Positions 41,401 to 51,850 are shown, numbered from the stretch's first letter. The stretch: DNA of 64,000 nucleotides from Leucaena leucocephala (GCA_037074615.1 CM073538.1:18532568-18596567); one strand, 5' to 3'. The notes: generated by a model not told the origin, from the letters alone. Made by a program: numbers and translations.

Positions 41401-42209
41401 GCTCTTTATGTTTTTATAATGGCTATTTCACCTATGCCTATATACCATTATCTGCATGATAGTACTAATAAAGATTCTTCTCTGTGGACTATTTTACAAT
41501 GGTTCGCACCACTACCTGTTTGGAGAAAACAACTTGGAGAAATCATTGAACAATACCAGATCTGGAAACTTCTTGAAGAACAACACCAAAAGTTCCAGTG
41601 TTTCTTTGCTTTGCATCGACCATACAGCATAGATCATGAAGGAAAGCTGTATACCCTTCACCAAGCTCATCTATGCAAACTCAAACTTCTTGGCCTCGTT
41701 ACAAAGAAGCTCTCTTCTCAAATCTCAAGCTCTTTGTATGTAATATGAACAATCATGAGGAATATCCAGAATTGAAGTGCACTACTCTAGGTCCTATACC
41801 TAATGAAGCTTTAAGTATTCCTCATATCCAACAATGGTACAGAAGACCTCGGGAATAGATATTCGCTCCAGAAACCCTAAAATATTTAGATTCCTATAAA
41901 TCTTCTTCCACAAAACAGTTAGAGAAGATGACAAGGCCCACTGAGTTACAGCTGGTACCCAGTTCCTCTATTACTGAATTACATCTGTCTTTGCAGACCC
42001 AAGATTCTGAAGCTATGGTCTCACTTAGACAAGATGAAGATCCGTGGCATGACACATGGCAAGATTCCCAGGACCCATGGGGAGGACCAATGGACCTAAA
42101 CCTTGAAAAAGCTTTAGAAAAGCCATCTGACCTCTACTCAGTTTTTAGAATTGATCCAGACTACTCCAATATGGAGACTGATGATGATCACGAGCCTATC
42201 TGCAAGTAG
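41401..42209 (+). pseudogene. Viral polyprotein C-terminal region of unknown function
   Basis: After the TAA at 41398 the frame goes on (IYHYLHDST..), shifts by one near 41670-41720 and continues with a stop at about 41856. It ends at 42207-42209 after a Trp/Asp-rich segment (DPWHDTWQDSQDPW). I do not recognise a domain. It lies beyond RNase H but inside the same polyprotein frame, so it may be a genus-specific extension. Confidence 0.5.
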
Positions 42210-42452
42210 TTGTCCTCTTGTCTGCCTTTATCAAAAGTAGATTCCGTATAGTGCGATGTGTTTTTACTTTAGTCTTGTCTAGTTGTAAGGTTTTACTTTG
42301 ATCATGTCTTAAAAGTAAACCCGTGACAACTTTATGTCTACTTTAATTAAAGTCGTTGAAAAAATAAAAGCACATGTTATAAGTGCTACCAGGTTATCTT
42401 TTGTCATGTTATGTACCCAAGACTCTATATAATGAGCCTCAGTCAGTTGTAT
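42210..42452 (+). promoter_or_regulatory. Viral intergenic region with promoter
   Basis: A non-coding stretch containing CTCTATATAATGAG, with a TATA box at about 42424-42431 followed by the transcript-start region. The upstream part is rich in TTTTACTTTAGTC-like and AAAGTAAAC-like motifs, as in pararetroviral promoters. The box looks intact, unlike the coding part. Confidence 0.55.
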
Positions 42453-42928
42453 GAGGGATCACGAGTTCTATCATTGTAATATTTCCTGTGAAATAGAATG
42501 TGTTTTTCTAAGAAACTCTCTCTTCTCTGAAAGCTCTATCTTTCTTTACTTCTGTCTAGATTCATTCATATACAGAGATTCTAAGTATGCTCTGCACCTG
42601 CCTCTAATGAGGATCCTGTTCATCAGAAAAGAATCAGACCAATGTTACCAAAGGTCTTAAGTCTTTCGCTAGAATGATTAGATTTAGTATGGGAGTTCAT
42701 GGAAGCCAGGTTCTCTAAAGGCAAACATAAGGCCTAAGAGAGGCATTCGTAAGTCCTTAGATAGAGTTCGTGGGTTTCATGTTCATCTTGGACTGGGTCT
42801 CAGAGTTCTTGTAGGAGATCCACCCTCTATGGTATCAGAGCCATGTCTACTTCTTTCTGACCAGAAATTCTGGTGAATCTAGCAGAAATAAAGTTAGAGA
42901 AAGTGAGTAAGAGAGAGATCTTACCATA
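42453..42928 (+). other. Viral leader, right (complete) copy with primer-binding site
   Basis: About 475 bases of leader. TGGTATCAGAGCC at 42830-42842 is an exact match to the plant initiator-tRNA primer site, where minus-strand synthesis starts and where numbering of these genomes begins. Several short upstream ATGs occur, as is usual for leaders with ribosome shunting, which was not tested here. Confidence 0.65.
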
Positions 42929-43084
42929 ATGAGTGATACACCTTCTACTTCGAATGAACCTGTTAGAATTTCTTCTGCTTTATCCATAGATCGGTTACCT
43001 TCATCTATCCACCGTACCCTTTCCCATAAAATAGAAAACCTTGTTGAGTTTACCCATCTTCCTGAAGAAGCTCGTATAAGAGAT
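42929..43084 (+). pseudogene. Second, truncated start of the viral polyprotein
   Basis: The first 156 bases of the viral gene repeated at the right end, highly similar to 15564-15719 with some ten substitutions. The match ends at ATAAGAGATA, where host flank (TTGATATG..) begins. It marks the right integration border and the terminal redundancy. Confidence 0.8.
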
Positions 43085-43879
43085 AGTTGATATGTAAAAT
43101 AATGAGAAATGACATAAATTTTATTAAATAATTATATTATATATATTATACGTACCTTACGTGATAATTTTAGGGAAAAATATTAAAATTGAAAATTATA
43201 AAAAAATAGTTAATTTGTTATTGTGCAAAATACTAAAATACTTAAATTTTAGGGAAAATTGGAGAAATGTCTCATTGAAAATTTAGTTGGTCAGAAATAC
43301 TAAAATCAGAGTATTAGGACTTTATACATATAAAATTTATAAAGTGCCAATACCCAGTGTGTATAGTTTATTAGGTCATTTTCACTAATTAAATTTTTAA
43401 AAGGAACTTTCTCCAATTATATTATTTAATTTTTTTCCTTCCTTAAATATTTTTTTAAACATCAAATTATTGGTCTTTTGAAGTAATTTTATTTTTTTCA
43501 TCAAAGCAAAGGCAAGACCCACTTCAGGACCCTTCTCTTTTGTCATGGTCATTCTTTTCTCTCTACAGGGTAAAAAAATGAAAAACATATTCATTTTATT
43601 TTTTGAATTTGGAAAGGCAAGCAAAAGCTAAATACAAAAGCAGTTTCATTTTGACTTACGCTTTTAAGCACCTTTCGCCCTAAAAAGTTAAATGAGCACA
43701 AAAGCTTATGCACACATGCAAATGTATCAACGCAGGTTTTCAGCTTTTTACAGAGGTTTTGGGATCAAAATGCAAATCCAAACATATCCTAAAATGTTTA
43801 CTCCTGAAACATATCCTAAACCATCAATCCTCACATTGTCCACCACTTTCTCAAATAATTGTTTGGTCACCGATCAATG
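43085..43879. other. 3' flank of BAHD unit B, right piece, plus intergenic DNA
   Basis: The first 300 or so bases match the gene A flank at about 3090-3440, for example TGATAATTTTAGGG, AAAATTATA..AAAAATAGTTAA and TTCACTAATTAAATTT. The rest, to 43879, is AT-rich with AAAAGC..GCTTTT inverted motifs that could be a small decayed transposon. No gene is seen. Confidence 0.5.
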
Positions 43880-44147
43880 TTGTTGAAACAATGTGCCTTT
43901 TTTGGGTCAATGAAACAATGCGTTCTTATATTATGTTATAAAAAAATTTATTGTTACTATATATTAAAACCTTGTGGCAGCTCAAGTTGGAAACAAATTA
44001 AATATCTGATCACTCTTCACACATGAGACTTAAAAATGCTTGACAAATATTTTTGATTGAGTATTAATACTCTTTAGTTGATATGCAGAATAGTGCGAGC
44101 TAGCAATATTAATTAGTAGAAACACCATAGACAAAAGCACTAAGAAA
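43880..44147 (+). promoter_or_regulatory. Upstream region of BAHD gene C
   Basis: It contains the shared block (GAAACAATG.., then GTGGCAGCTCAAGTTGGAAA, then CACATGAGACTT and AAATGCTTGA) and the proximal GAGTATTAATACT..GTTGATATGCAGAAT..GTGCGAGCTAGCAATATTAA segment found before gene A. No certain TATA box is seen. Confidence 0.5.
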
Positions 44148-45467
44148 ATGAGTCTTGAAGTTGAAGTAATCTCTGAAGAAATGGTGAAACCATTGTCTCC
44201 TACGCCTCAACATCTTCGACATTATCATCTCTCCTTCCTCGACCAGGGTACTCTGCCAATCAACAATCCTATGGTCTACTTCTTCGATGCTGACGATGTT
44301 TCAAACAAATTCAACACCAACAAAGCTTCCAATATTCTCAAGAAGTCGTTATCTCAAGTCTTAACTCACTACTACCCACTTGCAGGAAGACTCAAAATCA
44401 ACAACTTACTCGTTGACTGCAACGACGATGGTGCTCTTTACGTAGAAACCAGAGTCCGGTGCCACCTGAGCCACGTCATCGATAACCCCTCACCGGCTGA
44501 CGTCACCAAACTACTTCCCTACGACATGGATGAAATCGTCGACACTGTCCTAGGTGTCCAATTCAACGTCTTCGATTGCGGCGGAATGGCAGTCGGAGCA
44601 TGCCTCTCCCACAAGGTTGCCGACGCGCTGTCTTTTTTTCAGTTCATCAAGAGCTGGGCAACCATGACACGTGGTGAACCAGAACCATTCGGAACCCACC
44701 TCCAATCTTCCACACTGTTCCCGCCAAGAAACCTGCCGGGTTACAACCGGAGTACTGCAACCTTCGGGAAGTACAAAATCATGTCGAAGAGGTTCGTATT
44801 CGAAGCATCTGTAATAGAATCTCTGAGAACGAAATATTCCAAAACGAAAAAGAACGCTGATCAAGAAGGCCAAAAACTTCCTTCAAGATTCGAAGTGTTG
44901 TCAACTTTCATATTCAACCGGTTTGTTGCAGCCACGACAAAAGAGAAAGAAGGGAACAAAAACATTCACGTGGTGACATGCGTAGTGAATATACGCCCAA
45001 AAAAGGAGCCTCCATTGCCAGAATTTGCGTTCGGGAACTATTACTTGCATGTTGATGTTCCAACGTTAAACCAGAAATCATCAGCGTGTAACAACAACAT
45101 TGGAAGTCAACTAAGAGAAGAGATAAACAAAGTCAACAGCGACTATATTGTGAAGCTTCGAGGAGGTGAAGAAGTGAGGAATTTGCAAAATATAGGAGAA
45201 ATGGATAAAGCTGTTTTGAAGGGTGAGATGGTGAGGTTTCATTTGACTTCAATTTGTAACTTTCCGCTTTATGAGGTTGATTTTGGATGGGGCAATCCGA
45301 CGTGGACAGGAATACCTACGTGGAAATTTAAGAATGTGATTATTTTTAAAGACACCAAGTCACATGGAGGAATTGAAGTGTATGTCAACTTGACGGAGGA
45401 GGACATGGCCAAATTTGGACGTGACGAGGAGCTTCTTGCTCATGTTTCTACCACGGCTTTCATATAA
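44148..45467 (+). CDS. BAHD acyltransferase, vinorine-synthase-like (copy C)
   Basis: 439-residue paralogue of copy A with the same single-exon structure and start context (AAGAAAATGAGTCTTGAAG). It is predicted to be a soluble acyl-CoA-dependent acyltransferase. HXXXD is present as HKVAD at 155-159 and DFGWG at 378-382, so both diagnostic motifs are intact. The YYPLAGR segment and the C-terminal EELLAHVSTTAF match copy A. The two differ most in a loop around residues 215-245 and in the region between about 300 and 365, where copy C has extra residues; such stretches often shape substrate choice in this family. The acyl donor and acceptor are not predictable. Confidence 0.93.
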   Translation: MSLEVEVISEEMVKPLSPTPQHLRHYHLSFLDQGTLPINNPMVYFFDADDVSNKFNTNKASNILKKSLSQVLTHYYPLAGRLKINNLLVDCNDDGALYVETRVRCHLSHVIDNPSPADVTKLLPYDMDEIVDTVLGVQFNVFDCGGMAVGACLSHKVADALSFFQFIKSWATMTRGEPEPFGTHLQSSTLFPPRNLPGYNRSTATFGKYKIMSKRFVFEASVIESLRTKYSKTKKNADQEGQKLPSRFEVLSTFIFNRFVAATTKEKEGNKNIHVVTCVVNIRPKKEPPLPEFAFGNYYLHVDVPTLNQKSSACNNNIGSQLREEINKVNSDYIVKLRGGEEVRNLQNIGEMDKAVLKGEMVRFHLTSICNFPLYEVDFGWGNPTWTGIPTWKFKNVIIFKDTKSHGGIEVYVNLTEEDMAKFGRDEELLAHVSTTAFI

Positions 45468-45639
45468 ATTTACTCTACTTTTGTATGGGTGTTTATTATT
45501 ATTGTTGTTCACGTGCAGTTTTCTTGTCAATTGTCCTCGTTGTCTCTGACAGCATATCTGTCTGTCGAGTGAAAGTTAAGGGTTTGTTATATATAATAGT
45601 TGTTAATTAAATAATGCGATTTATACTACAAAAAATAGA

Positions 45640-45930
45640 TTTTTGGCGACGACTTTTCAGCGACGACTATAATTGTCACCGCTGAAGGTAAGACTTTTAG
45701 CGGCAACTTTTTTTGTCGCCGTTGAAAGTAAGACTTTAAGTGGCGACTTTTTTTGTCGCCACTAAAAATAAGACTTTCAGCGGAGACTTCATTTTGTCGC
45801 TGCTGAACATCAATGATTAAAAAATTTAGGCCACACTTTTCAGCGGTGACAAAAACAGTCGTCGCTGAAAGTAAGACTTTCTATCGCCGCAGAAAGTATG
45901 TTTCAACGGCGACAAATGTCGCCGCTAAAA
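45640..45930. repeat. CACTA subterminal repeats, left
   Basis: Repeated units of the type TTTCAGCGGCGACTTTTTTT and their inverses, forming several imperfect hairpins. Such arrays are the presumed binding sites of CACTA accessory transposition proteins. Confidence 0.75.
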
Positions 45931-46624
45931 GTCTTCATACAATTTTTCACCTTTTTATAGCTTTTAAGCAAATATATAATATATATATATATAATTAAAT
46001 TATTGAATAATTTCATGTTTAAATAATAAATAAAAAAATTCTTATGTTATTATAATAATGAGAGATTATACAAATAATAATGTAATGTCTTTGAAAGAAT
46101 GAGATGAAGTAGGGGTATATGTATAAGAGAGATATTATGAATGTGTGTCAATGAGTGTGAGAGTTAGTATATGTGTGTTAGAAATAATGTGGGGGAGAAG
46201 ATAGAGAGAGGGAGATGAGTGTGTGAGAGAGATAAAGAGAAAGAAAGGATATAAAATATATACATATATACATTATTAGTTACTATTACATATATCCTCT
46301 ATTACTACATATTAGGAAAGAATAATCATTAAAATTATATTGGAGTTAAGAAAAATGAAGGAAAAAAAATCATAAAATGAGTATTTTGAGGGTTTAAAAA
46401 ATTATGAAAGAGTTTATTTTCCCAAAAGAGACCCAAATGATTTAATAATTATTTTTTGAGAATTACATACCTATTTTCTTAGAAAATTTAAGAAAAATAG
46501 TTAGAAGTTATCATTTGCCCAGAAAATTTTAAAAAAATTCTTTAATAAATTAAAGAAGCTATTAGGGAAAATATAACATTATTTTATTAAGTGGATTATT
46601 TTTTAAAAATTATTTGATAAAAAG

Positions 46625-46830
46625 AAGACTTTCAGCGGTGACATTTTTTGTCGCTGCTGAAAGGATTTTCAGGGGCGACTTTTTTGTTGCCGCTAAAAAG
46701 ACTTTCAGCAGCGACTTTTTTGTCGTCGCTAAAAAGACTTTCAGCGGCGACTTTTTTTGTCGCCGCTGAAAGGACTCTTAGTGGCGACAATAAATATCGC
46801 CATTGAATATCAATTTATTTCCCTAAACAA
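46625..46830. repeat. Internal cluster of CACTA-type repeats
   Basis: A second cluster of AGACTTTCAGCGGCGACTTT and GTCGCCGCTGAAAG units about 1 kb inside the left end. It closes the left subterminal region or marks an internal element end. Confidence 0.65.
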
Positions 46831-46859
46831 ATTGCCCTCGTGCCTTTTTATTTTAGACT

Positions 46860-47300
46860 TTTCTGCTCTTCTTCCATCTGCTTCAATCTGATGCCAGCGA
46901 GAGAGATATTTGAGGAGAAGCTTCTCGATCTTTGATAAGAATTCACCACTGATATGAGTTCTGTCTACCTCGTCGATTGTGTTGCTGCTTCCAATGCTGT
47001 CACCCTTCTTGTTCCTTAGATTTTGTCCGCTGATGCTTTATGCTTTTTCTCTCCATTCTGCAAGTGTGTGTGTAGCGATAAAGGAGACAAAATAAGTAAC
47101 TGTTCTGTGGTCCATCAGCTATTGTTCTTCTTTCCTCTTTGAGCTCAGATTTGCGCCATCAGGAAAGCTTTTATCTATCTTTCTTCTATTCAGATCTGTT
47201 GCCCTGTCGCCGTCGGAACTTATCGCTTCTACTGTAGCAAGTCTCCAACTTCCCTTTCCTCTGCTGCTAAAGTTTACGTCGTGAGTGATGCATGGTAAGT
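46860..47300. other. Unidentified interior sequence, possible captured exon
   Basis: Less AT-rich than its surroundings, with pyrimidine-rich tracts and a GTAAGT-like splice donor near 47296. In one frame it reads CPVAVGTYRFYCSKS before that donor. It may be a captured gene fragment, but I do not recognise the gene. Confidence 0.3.
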
Positions 47301-47887
47301 TTCCTCAATGCCTCTTCATTTTATTTCTGGCAATCTACAATGGTTGTGATTTTGTGCACTGTAGCTACATTGAGAAAATAGAGAGAGAGGAAGTAGGAGC
47401 TTGTCATCGGGTGTTAGGTTTTGGATAGAGTAGGAAATGATATATACATATACCCATAAGCTTATTTTTATAGTGTTGATTTATGAAAAAAAACAAAACA
47501 AAGAAAGGAAGGACACTGCTACTGATATGTATATATATAGATGAATTGGGAAGTTAGGAAGTTAATAGAATTAAAGAGAAGAAAGAAGGAAGACGTGTTG
47601 TTGTGTGACTTGGGTCTTGAAGGTTGAGTGTATGTGTAGGGAAACTTTTGGACAACATGTGTATATATGTGTGTGTAGTTGCTTACTTAAAGGATGAATG
47701 TATACATATATTTATTTGGCGATGACGCTGAGGAAAAAAGATGATGGTAAGAAGGTGGTGGTTGTTGATATATGTATATATGTGGGTTTAAGTTAAGAAA
47801 ATTACTGTCAAGAGATGCATATTGGTTTCTTTGAGGGGTATACTTCGTGCAAACAATATGATAACCGTGATTTGCCAACTTGCAAAA

Positions 47888-48759
47888 GTGATAAGATGCT
47901 GGAATCACTGGGTATGTTTAATTGCTGACCATTTTTTCAGTTGCTTGATACTTTTAGGCTTCCTGTGATTGTGATGTGGTTTTCACTTTTCACCTTTCGT
48001 AATACCCATTGTTCTTCTGCAGACATGAGGAGGGACGTGCAAGAAATTTTCAAGATGACTCCTCATGATAAGCAAGTCATGAAGTTTTCTGCAATACTCA
48101 GCAAGGAAATTCGCCCAGTCTGCAAGAAATTTATGCAGGATGTAATATCTCATGACTAGTACTTCTTGAATTGGAAGTTGCTTTTTCATAGTGTCAATTC
48201 CTGGAGATCCTTAAACCTCTAAAAAGCTGTGGTCCTTCTAATATATGCTTTTGGTAGTATTTCCATTGGTATAGTGATGTGTTTTTGTTACTATTTTTGT
48301 GCAAATATATAACTTATGGGGTGGAGTATGTGTGGTATAGATGGGGTTAGAAGATCATGATGGGGATGTGTAAGGAAGATTTTCTTTTAGATCTGCACCT
48401 TTTTGTGTCAGGTTCATTTTGTAGGCTCTCATTTCTAATGGTCAGTCCATGGGTGTTTTTTCTTTCATCCATTTTGTTTCCTCTTTTTGGAATAGTTTTA
48501 GTATATTCTAAAGTCATTGCAACTAATTGCTGAGTGTCAGTAGTGCTTTCTGGGTGTTGCAAAAATATTTTCTTCATGGAGACACGAGATGGACCAGTGA
48601 TGCGATTCAAGAGATTTACATCCACCATTCATTTTGTTCTGGATTCCATTAGCTTTGAGGAAAGGCCCTAATATGATTTACTGTCACATTTGTTCCTTTC
48701 AGCCTATGGAAATTTATGTTGATGATGAGGCCAAGTTGACCCTTCATGGACTAGTTCAG
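47888..48759 (+). pseudogene. Captured UAP56/RH15-RH56-type DEAD-box RNA helicase fragment
   Basis: Three exon pieces with preserved splice signals match the middle of the UAP56 helicase. Exon piece 1 ends at 47911 (DKMLESL) before GTATGT. Exon 2 is 48023-48141 (MRRDVQEIFKMTPHDKQVM.., ending at MQD) between TGCAG and GTAATA. Exon 3 is 48703-48759 (PMEIYVDDEAKLTLHGLVQ) between TTTCAG and GTATGC. The parent protein is a nuclear splicing and mRNA-export helicase. Here motif III reads S-A-I instead of S-A-T, and a Lys replaces the usual Met before it. All ATP-binding motifs and the second half are missing. The fragment is inside the CACTA element and is a non-functional transduplication. Confidence 0.85.
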
Positions 48760-49149
48760 GTATGCCTCTTTTACAATTTAAAACTTCTCAAGACATGCGA
48801 CCTAGCAATATACTTCTTACTCATGATTTTGTTCCCATGGTAAGATTTTGTTATCTTTTTCGGTAACTTGGTAAGATTTCAAGGCTTACAAGTTTTTCTA
48901 TTGATTTCTCATTCTTTTCATTTTAAGAAAAAACTTTTTATTAATAAAATTAAAACTTAAACATGGAACCAATCAATATGTCAATATATTTCAATGAGTG
49001 AGTATTCTGTGATATATTATTGAATTATTTTTAAATAATTGATTTGTGTTTTAGTTAAAAAGATTTTAAAATTTGTAAAATTTACACAATTTATTTTAAG
49101 ACTACTTATAAAAAGTAAATAAATACCGTCTAAGTTAAATTTTTTATTC

Positions 49150-49330
49150 ATAACTTAATAAATTTAAATCTATTCCTTAACAATAATAATTTGACAATAA
49201 ATTTTGAATGATGTTGAAGATGTTGTAAAAGAAGTTGAAGAAGATGAAGCTGATGATGATGAGGAGGAGGAAGAAACAAAATAGTCTGAAGAAGCCGAAC
49301 TAGCAGGCAACAAGATGTAGTCAGAGTAAA
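49150..49330 (+). other. Acidic coding-like scrap in the CACTA interior
   Basis: One frame at about 49209-49283 reads a run of Asp and Glu (VEDVVKEVEEDEADDDEEEE). This may be a second captured exon end or simple GAA/GAT repeat DNA. No identification is possible. Confidence 0.25.
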
Positions 49331-49589
49331 GGACAATAAAGTTGAAGCTAAAAAAACCCCTTCAAATTATTGGAGTTCAATTGTTAAAAGATTCTGATCA
49401 ATATTTTTATTTTATTTTTAAATTTATCTTAGTAAATGATGTATTCTCATATTTTAAAGGATTATGTGAATTATTCATTAACATTATTAAATTTTAGTTC
49501 ATTTAGTTATTTATTATTTTATTTATATATTTATAAGCCCATTATAGGTTTTCATTTAAAAATTTAGAAAAGAAATTAAAAATAATTAT

Positions 49590-49795
49590 TAACTTTCAGT
49601 GGCGACAATTTCGCCACTGATTCCACATTAGGCGGCGACAATTTTGTTTCCGTAGATTCCACTTTTAGTGGCGACTTTTAGGCGGCGACCTAATGTCGCC
49701 GCTGATTGTTGACATTCAGCGGCGACTTTCAATTGTTGCCGCTAATGCTTATAGGCGATAGTCTCATAAGTCGCCGCCGAAAGTCATTTTTTTGT
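49590..49795. repeat. CACTA subterminal repeats, right
   Basis: GTGGCGACAATTT, GGCGGCGAC and GTCGCCGCTGA units in both orientations directly before the right terminus, mirroring the left array. Confidence 0.75.
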
Positions 49796-49974
49796 AGTGT
49801 TAATTGTTTAATTAAATATCTGTCTGTCTCTTAGGAAAGTGTTTAATTGTTTATTCCTTGAACAATGTGATTTTTAATAATGCGGCAACTTAAATAGGTT
49901 GAATTGATTAAAGACGAAGGGAGGTCCCTTGTTGGGAGTCCGTGGATGCAAAGAGGCCGAACGCCTACTATAAC

Positions 49975-51850
49975 TGTAAGGAATTAGAAGACACGCAGCG
50001 GAAATTAATTTAAAATTTTTTTATTCCTTGCCAGGATCTACCGTATGTGTTTAAGTCAAGTGGGAAGAAGTATTACCCTTAGTGTGCCTCAGCGACTTCC
50101 ACAGCTTTCGGTCACGACGTTCACAGCTTCGCTCTGCGGCTCGTGCTCCCTTTCTGATCACAAGAAGTCGACGACTCAGGTCGGCTTCCTCTACTGGTAT
50201 CCACACGAACAGCTTTTCAACCACGAACGACGTGCTAGCGTCTCTTGTCCCTCCAGGGCTTTCTCAAGAGTTCGTCCTCTCCGTCTCTATTTCGGCAGTT
50301 TCTTATCTGCAAACCTTTTGCAAAGTCCCCTTCGGCCTTTTTTGTGTTCTATGTGTGTTTCTCTCTTTAAAACGCAGCTCCTAAAATCAGATATATAGGA
50401 TGCTATGCGTTTTTCTCTGTCAACCGAATTGGATTTTGGAGTTAATCTTATATTAATTCCAAAAATAATACAATATCATATATTGTATAATTTTATAAGA
50501 AACTAATTAAATAAATAATATTAAATCCGTCCCACAGATTTAATTACCTATTTATTTAACTTTAAATAAAGATGAGACTGAACTATATTTGATTTATTCT
50601 CATAAAACAAATTTGAGATATCCTATCAATTTGAATTTCAAATTCAAACGTGATAGGGATTTAATTTATCCTTATAAATTAAATCTTATAAATATCTTTT
50701 ATATGAGATATCCTATCAATTTGAATTTCGAATTCAAACGTGATAGGGATTTAATTTATCCTTATAAATTAAATCTTATAAATATCTCTTATATGAGATA
50801 TCCTATCAATTTGAATTTTGAATTCAAACGTGATAGAGATTTAATTTATCCTTATAAATTAAATCTCATATATCTCATATATATTTAATATATATATATA
50901 CGAATTTATATATATACAAATATAAATATAAATAAATATATATACATTCACCTGGATCTTTCATTGAATCTGGACATGTCTTAGATTCAATGAATCTGGA
51001 CATCATAGCTCGTGTTGGGCTATTTTGTGTGCGACCCTGTAGGCCCATATGAAGTTGGCAGTGGGCCATTTGCTATACTAGCCCACAAGTCGCAAGCGGT
51101 CTCTAGCAAGACATAACGACTACCTAAATCATATGAGGATCGATAAACGATGTAACCTTTTATACAACCATATCATGTCCCTTCTGTCACGCGATATTTT
51201 GGTCATGGATGAGGCATGGATAATGTCATCCTCCTATTCCTGACTGTTACTTTCTCGATCCCTGAGTAGTCTGACTATAGAAATGGAACTACCTTTCCAT
51301 TACAGTATGGCCATACATTTCTCAGACTCACTCATCGAGGGGCCCAGTAATATCTCTCCACGAATGTGAGGGACAAATTCCATCTTGACCATTCACATTC
51401 CTCCGCATGAAAAACCACTAAGCCCGAACATAGTCTTTATGATCACTCGGTCAAAAGTGACTTTTGACCAGGTCAAAGCTGAGCGTTTTGTCATGTAGGA
51501 ATCCATGATGATCTCAGGTCAAAGGGCATATTGACATGGTTTGTATATGAGAGAAGCTTATGACGTTACCCATGCAGTTCTCTCATAGCGGGTCGGTCCA
51601 ACACCCTGTACTCTTACATGTGCTTATGACTTTGATTTATATTTCTATACATCTTTAAAGTCATACTGGTCTTATTTCATCTGTGCTCCCACATAGATGA
51701 TCGACCAGGGACATTTAGGATAATATCATGAATTATCCAAGGATGGTCATCATATTAAACATGCAAATAATATGATAACTCAATTAATAAATTCATAAAT
51801 CAATAATGTTCATAAGACAATGATTGGCCCCTACGGCACGATTTCCAACA
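49975..51850 (-). mobile_element. Solo LTR of the copia-1/2 family, reverse orientation
   Basis: On the minus strand it runs from TGTTGGAAATCG (51850) to CCTTACA (49975), 1,876 bp. Target duplication ATAAC is at 49970-49974 and 51851-51855. No internal sequence, primer site or partner LTR is present, so it formed by recombination between the two LTRs of one insertion. It has about three 91-bp units and visibly more substitutions than the LTRs of copia-1 and copia-2, so it is older. Confidence 0.93.

Larger units (their letters stand above)
15428..43084 (+). mobile_element. Endogenous pararetrovirus, petuvirus-like (Caulimoviridae), split by gypsy-1
   Basis: Integrated plant DNA-virus sequence in two pieces (15428-19560 and 39397-43084). 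It encodes, in order, a 30K-type movement domain, a coiled-coil region, capsid with zinc knuckle, protease, reverse transcriptase, RNase H and a further C-terminal region. Apart from two frameshifts and one 98-bp duplication, everything lies in one frame of about 2,240 codons. That single-polyprotein layout and the unit length of about 7.4 kb, measured between the two copies of the first start codon after subtracting gypsy-1 and the duplication, fit petuviruses. The right end repeats the leader and the first 156 bases of the gene, so more than one genome unit was integrated. It has no LTRs or integrase. Many stops make it non-coding now. Confidence 0.85.
45624..49799. mobile_element. Non-autonomous CACTA (En/Spm-type) DNA transposon
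   Basis: The right end reads TTTTTTTGTAGTG, the inverse of CACTACAAAAAAA, and the left end TACTACAAAAAATAGATTTT, a one-base variant of the same terminus. A 3-bp target duplication TTA flanks it (45621-45623, 49800-49802), as expected for CACTA elements. Both ends carry dense GGCGAC/GTCGCC subterminal repeats. No transposase is encoded; the interior holds captured gene sequence. It sits about 155 bp after the stop of BAHD gene C. Confidence 0.85.

Noticed and set aside
42453..42822. The leader segment missing from the left viral copy as a spliced intron
   Set aside because: The borders do not allow a GT..AG intron in any register around the shared TTGTA. A microhomology deletion is simpler.
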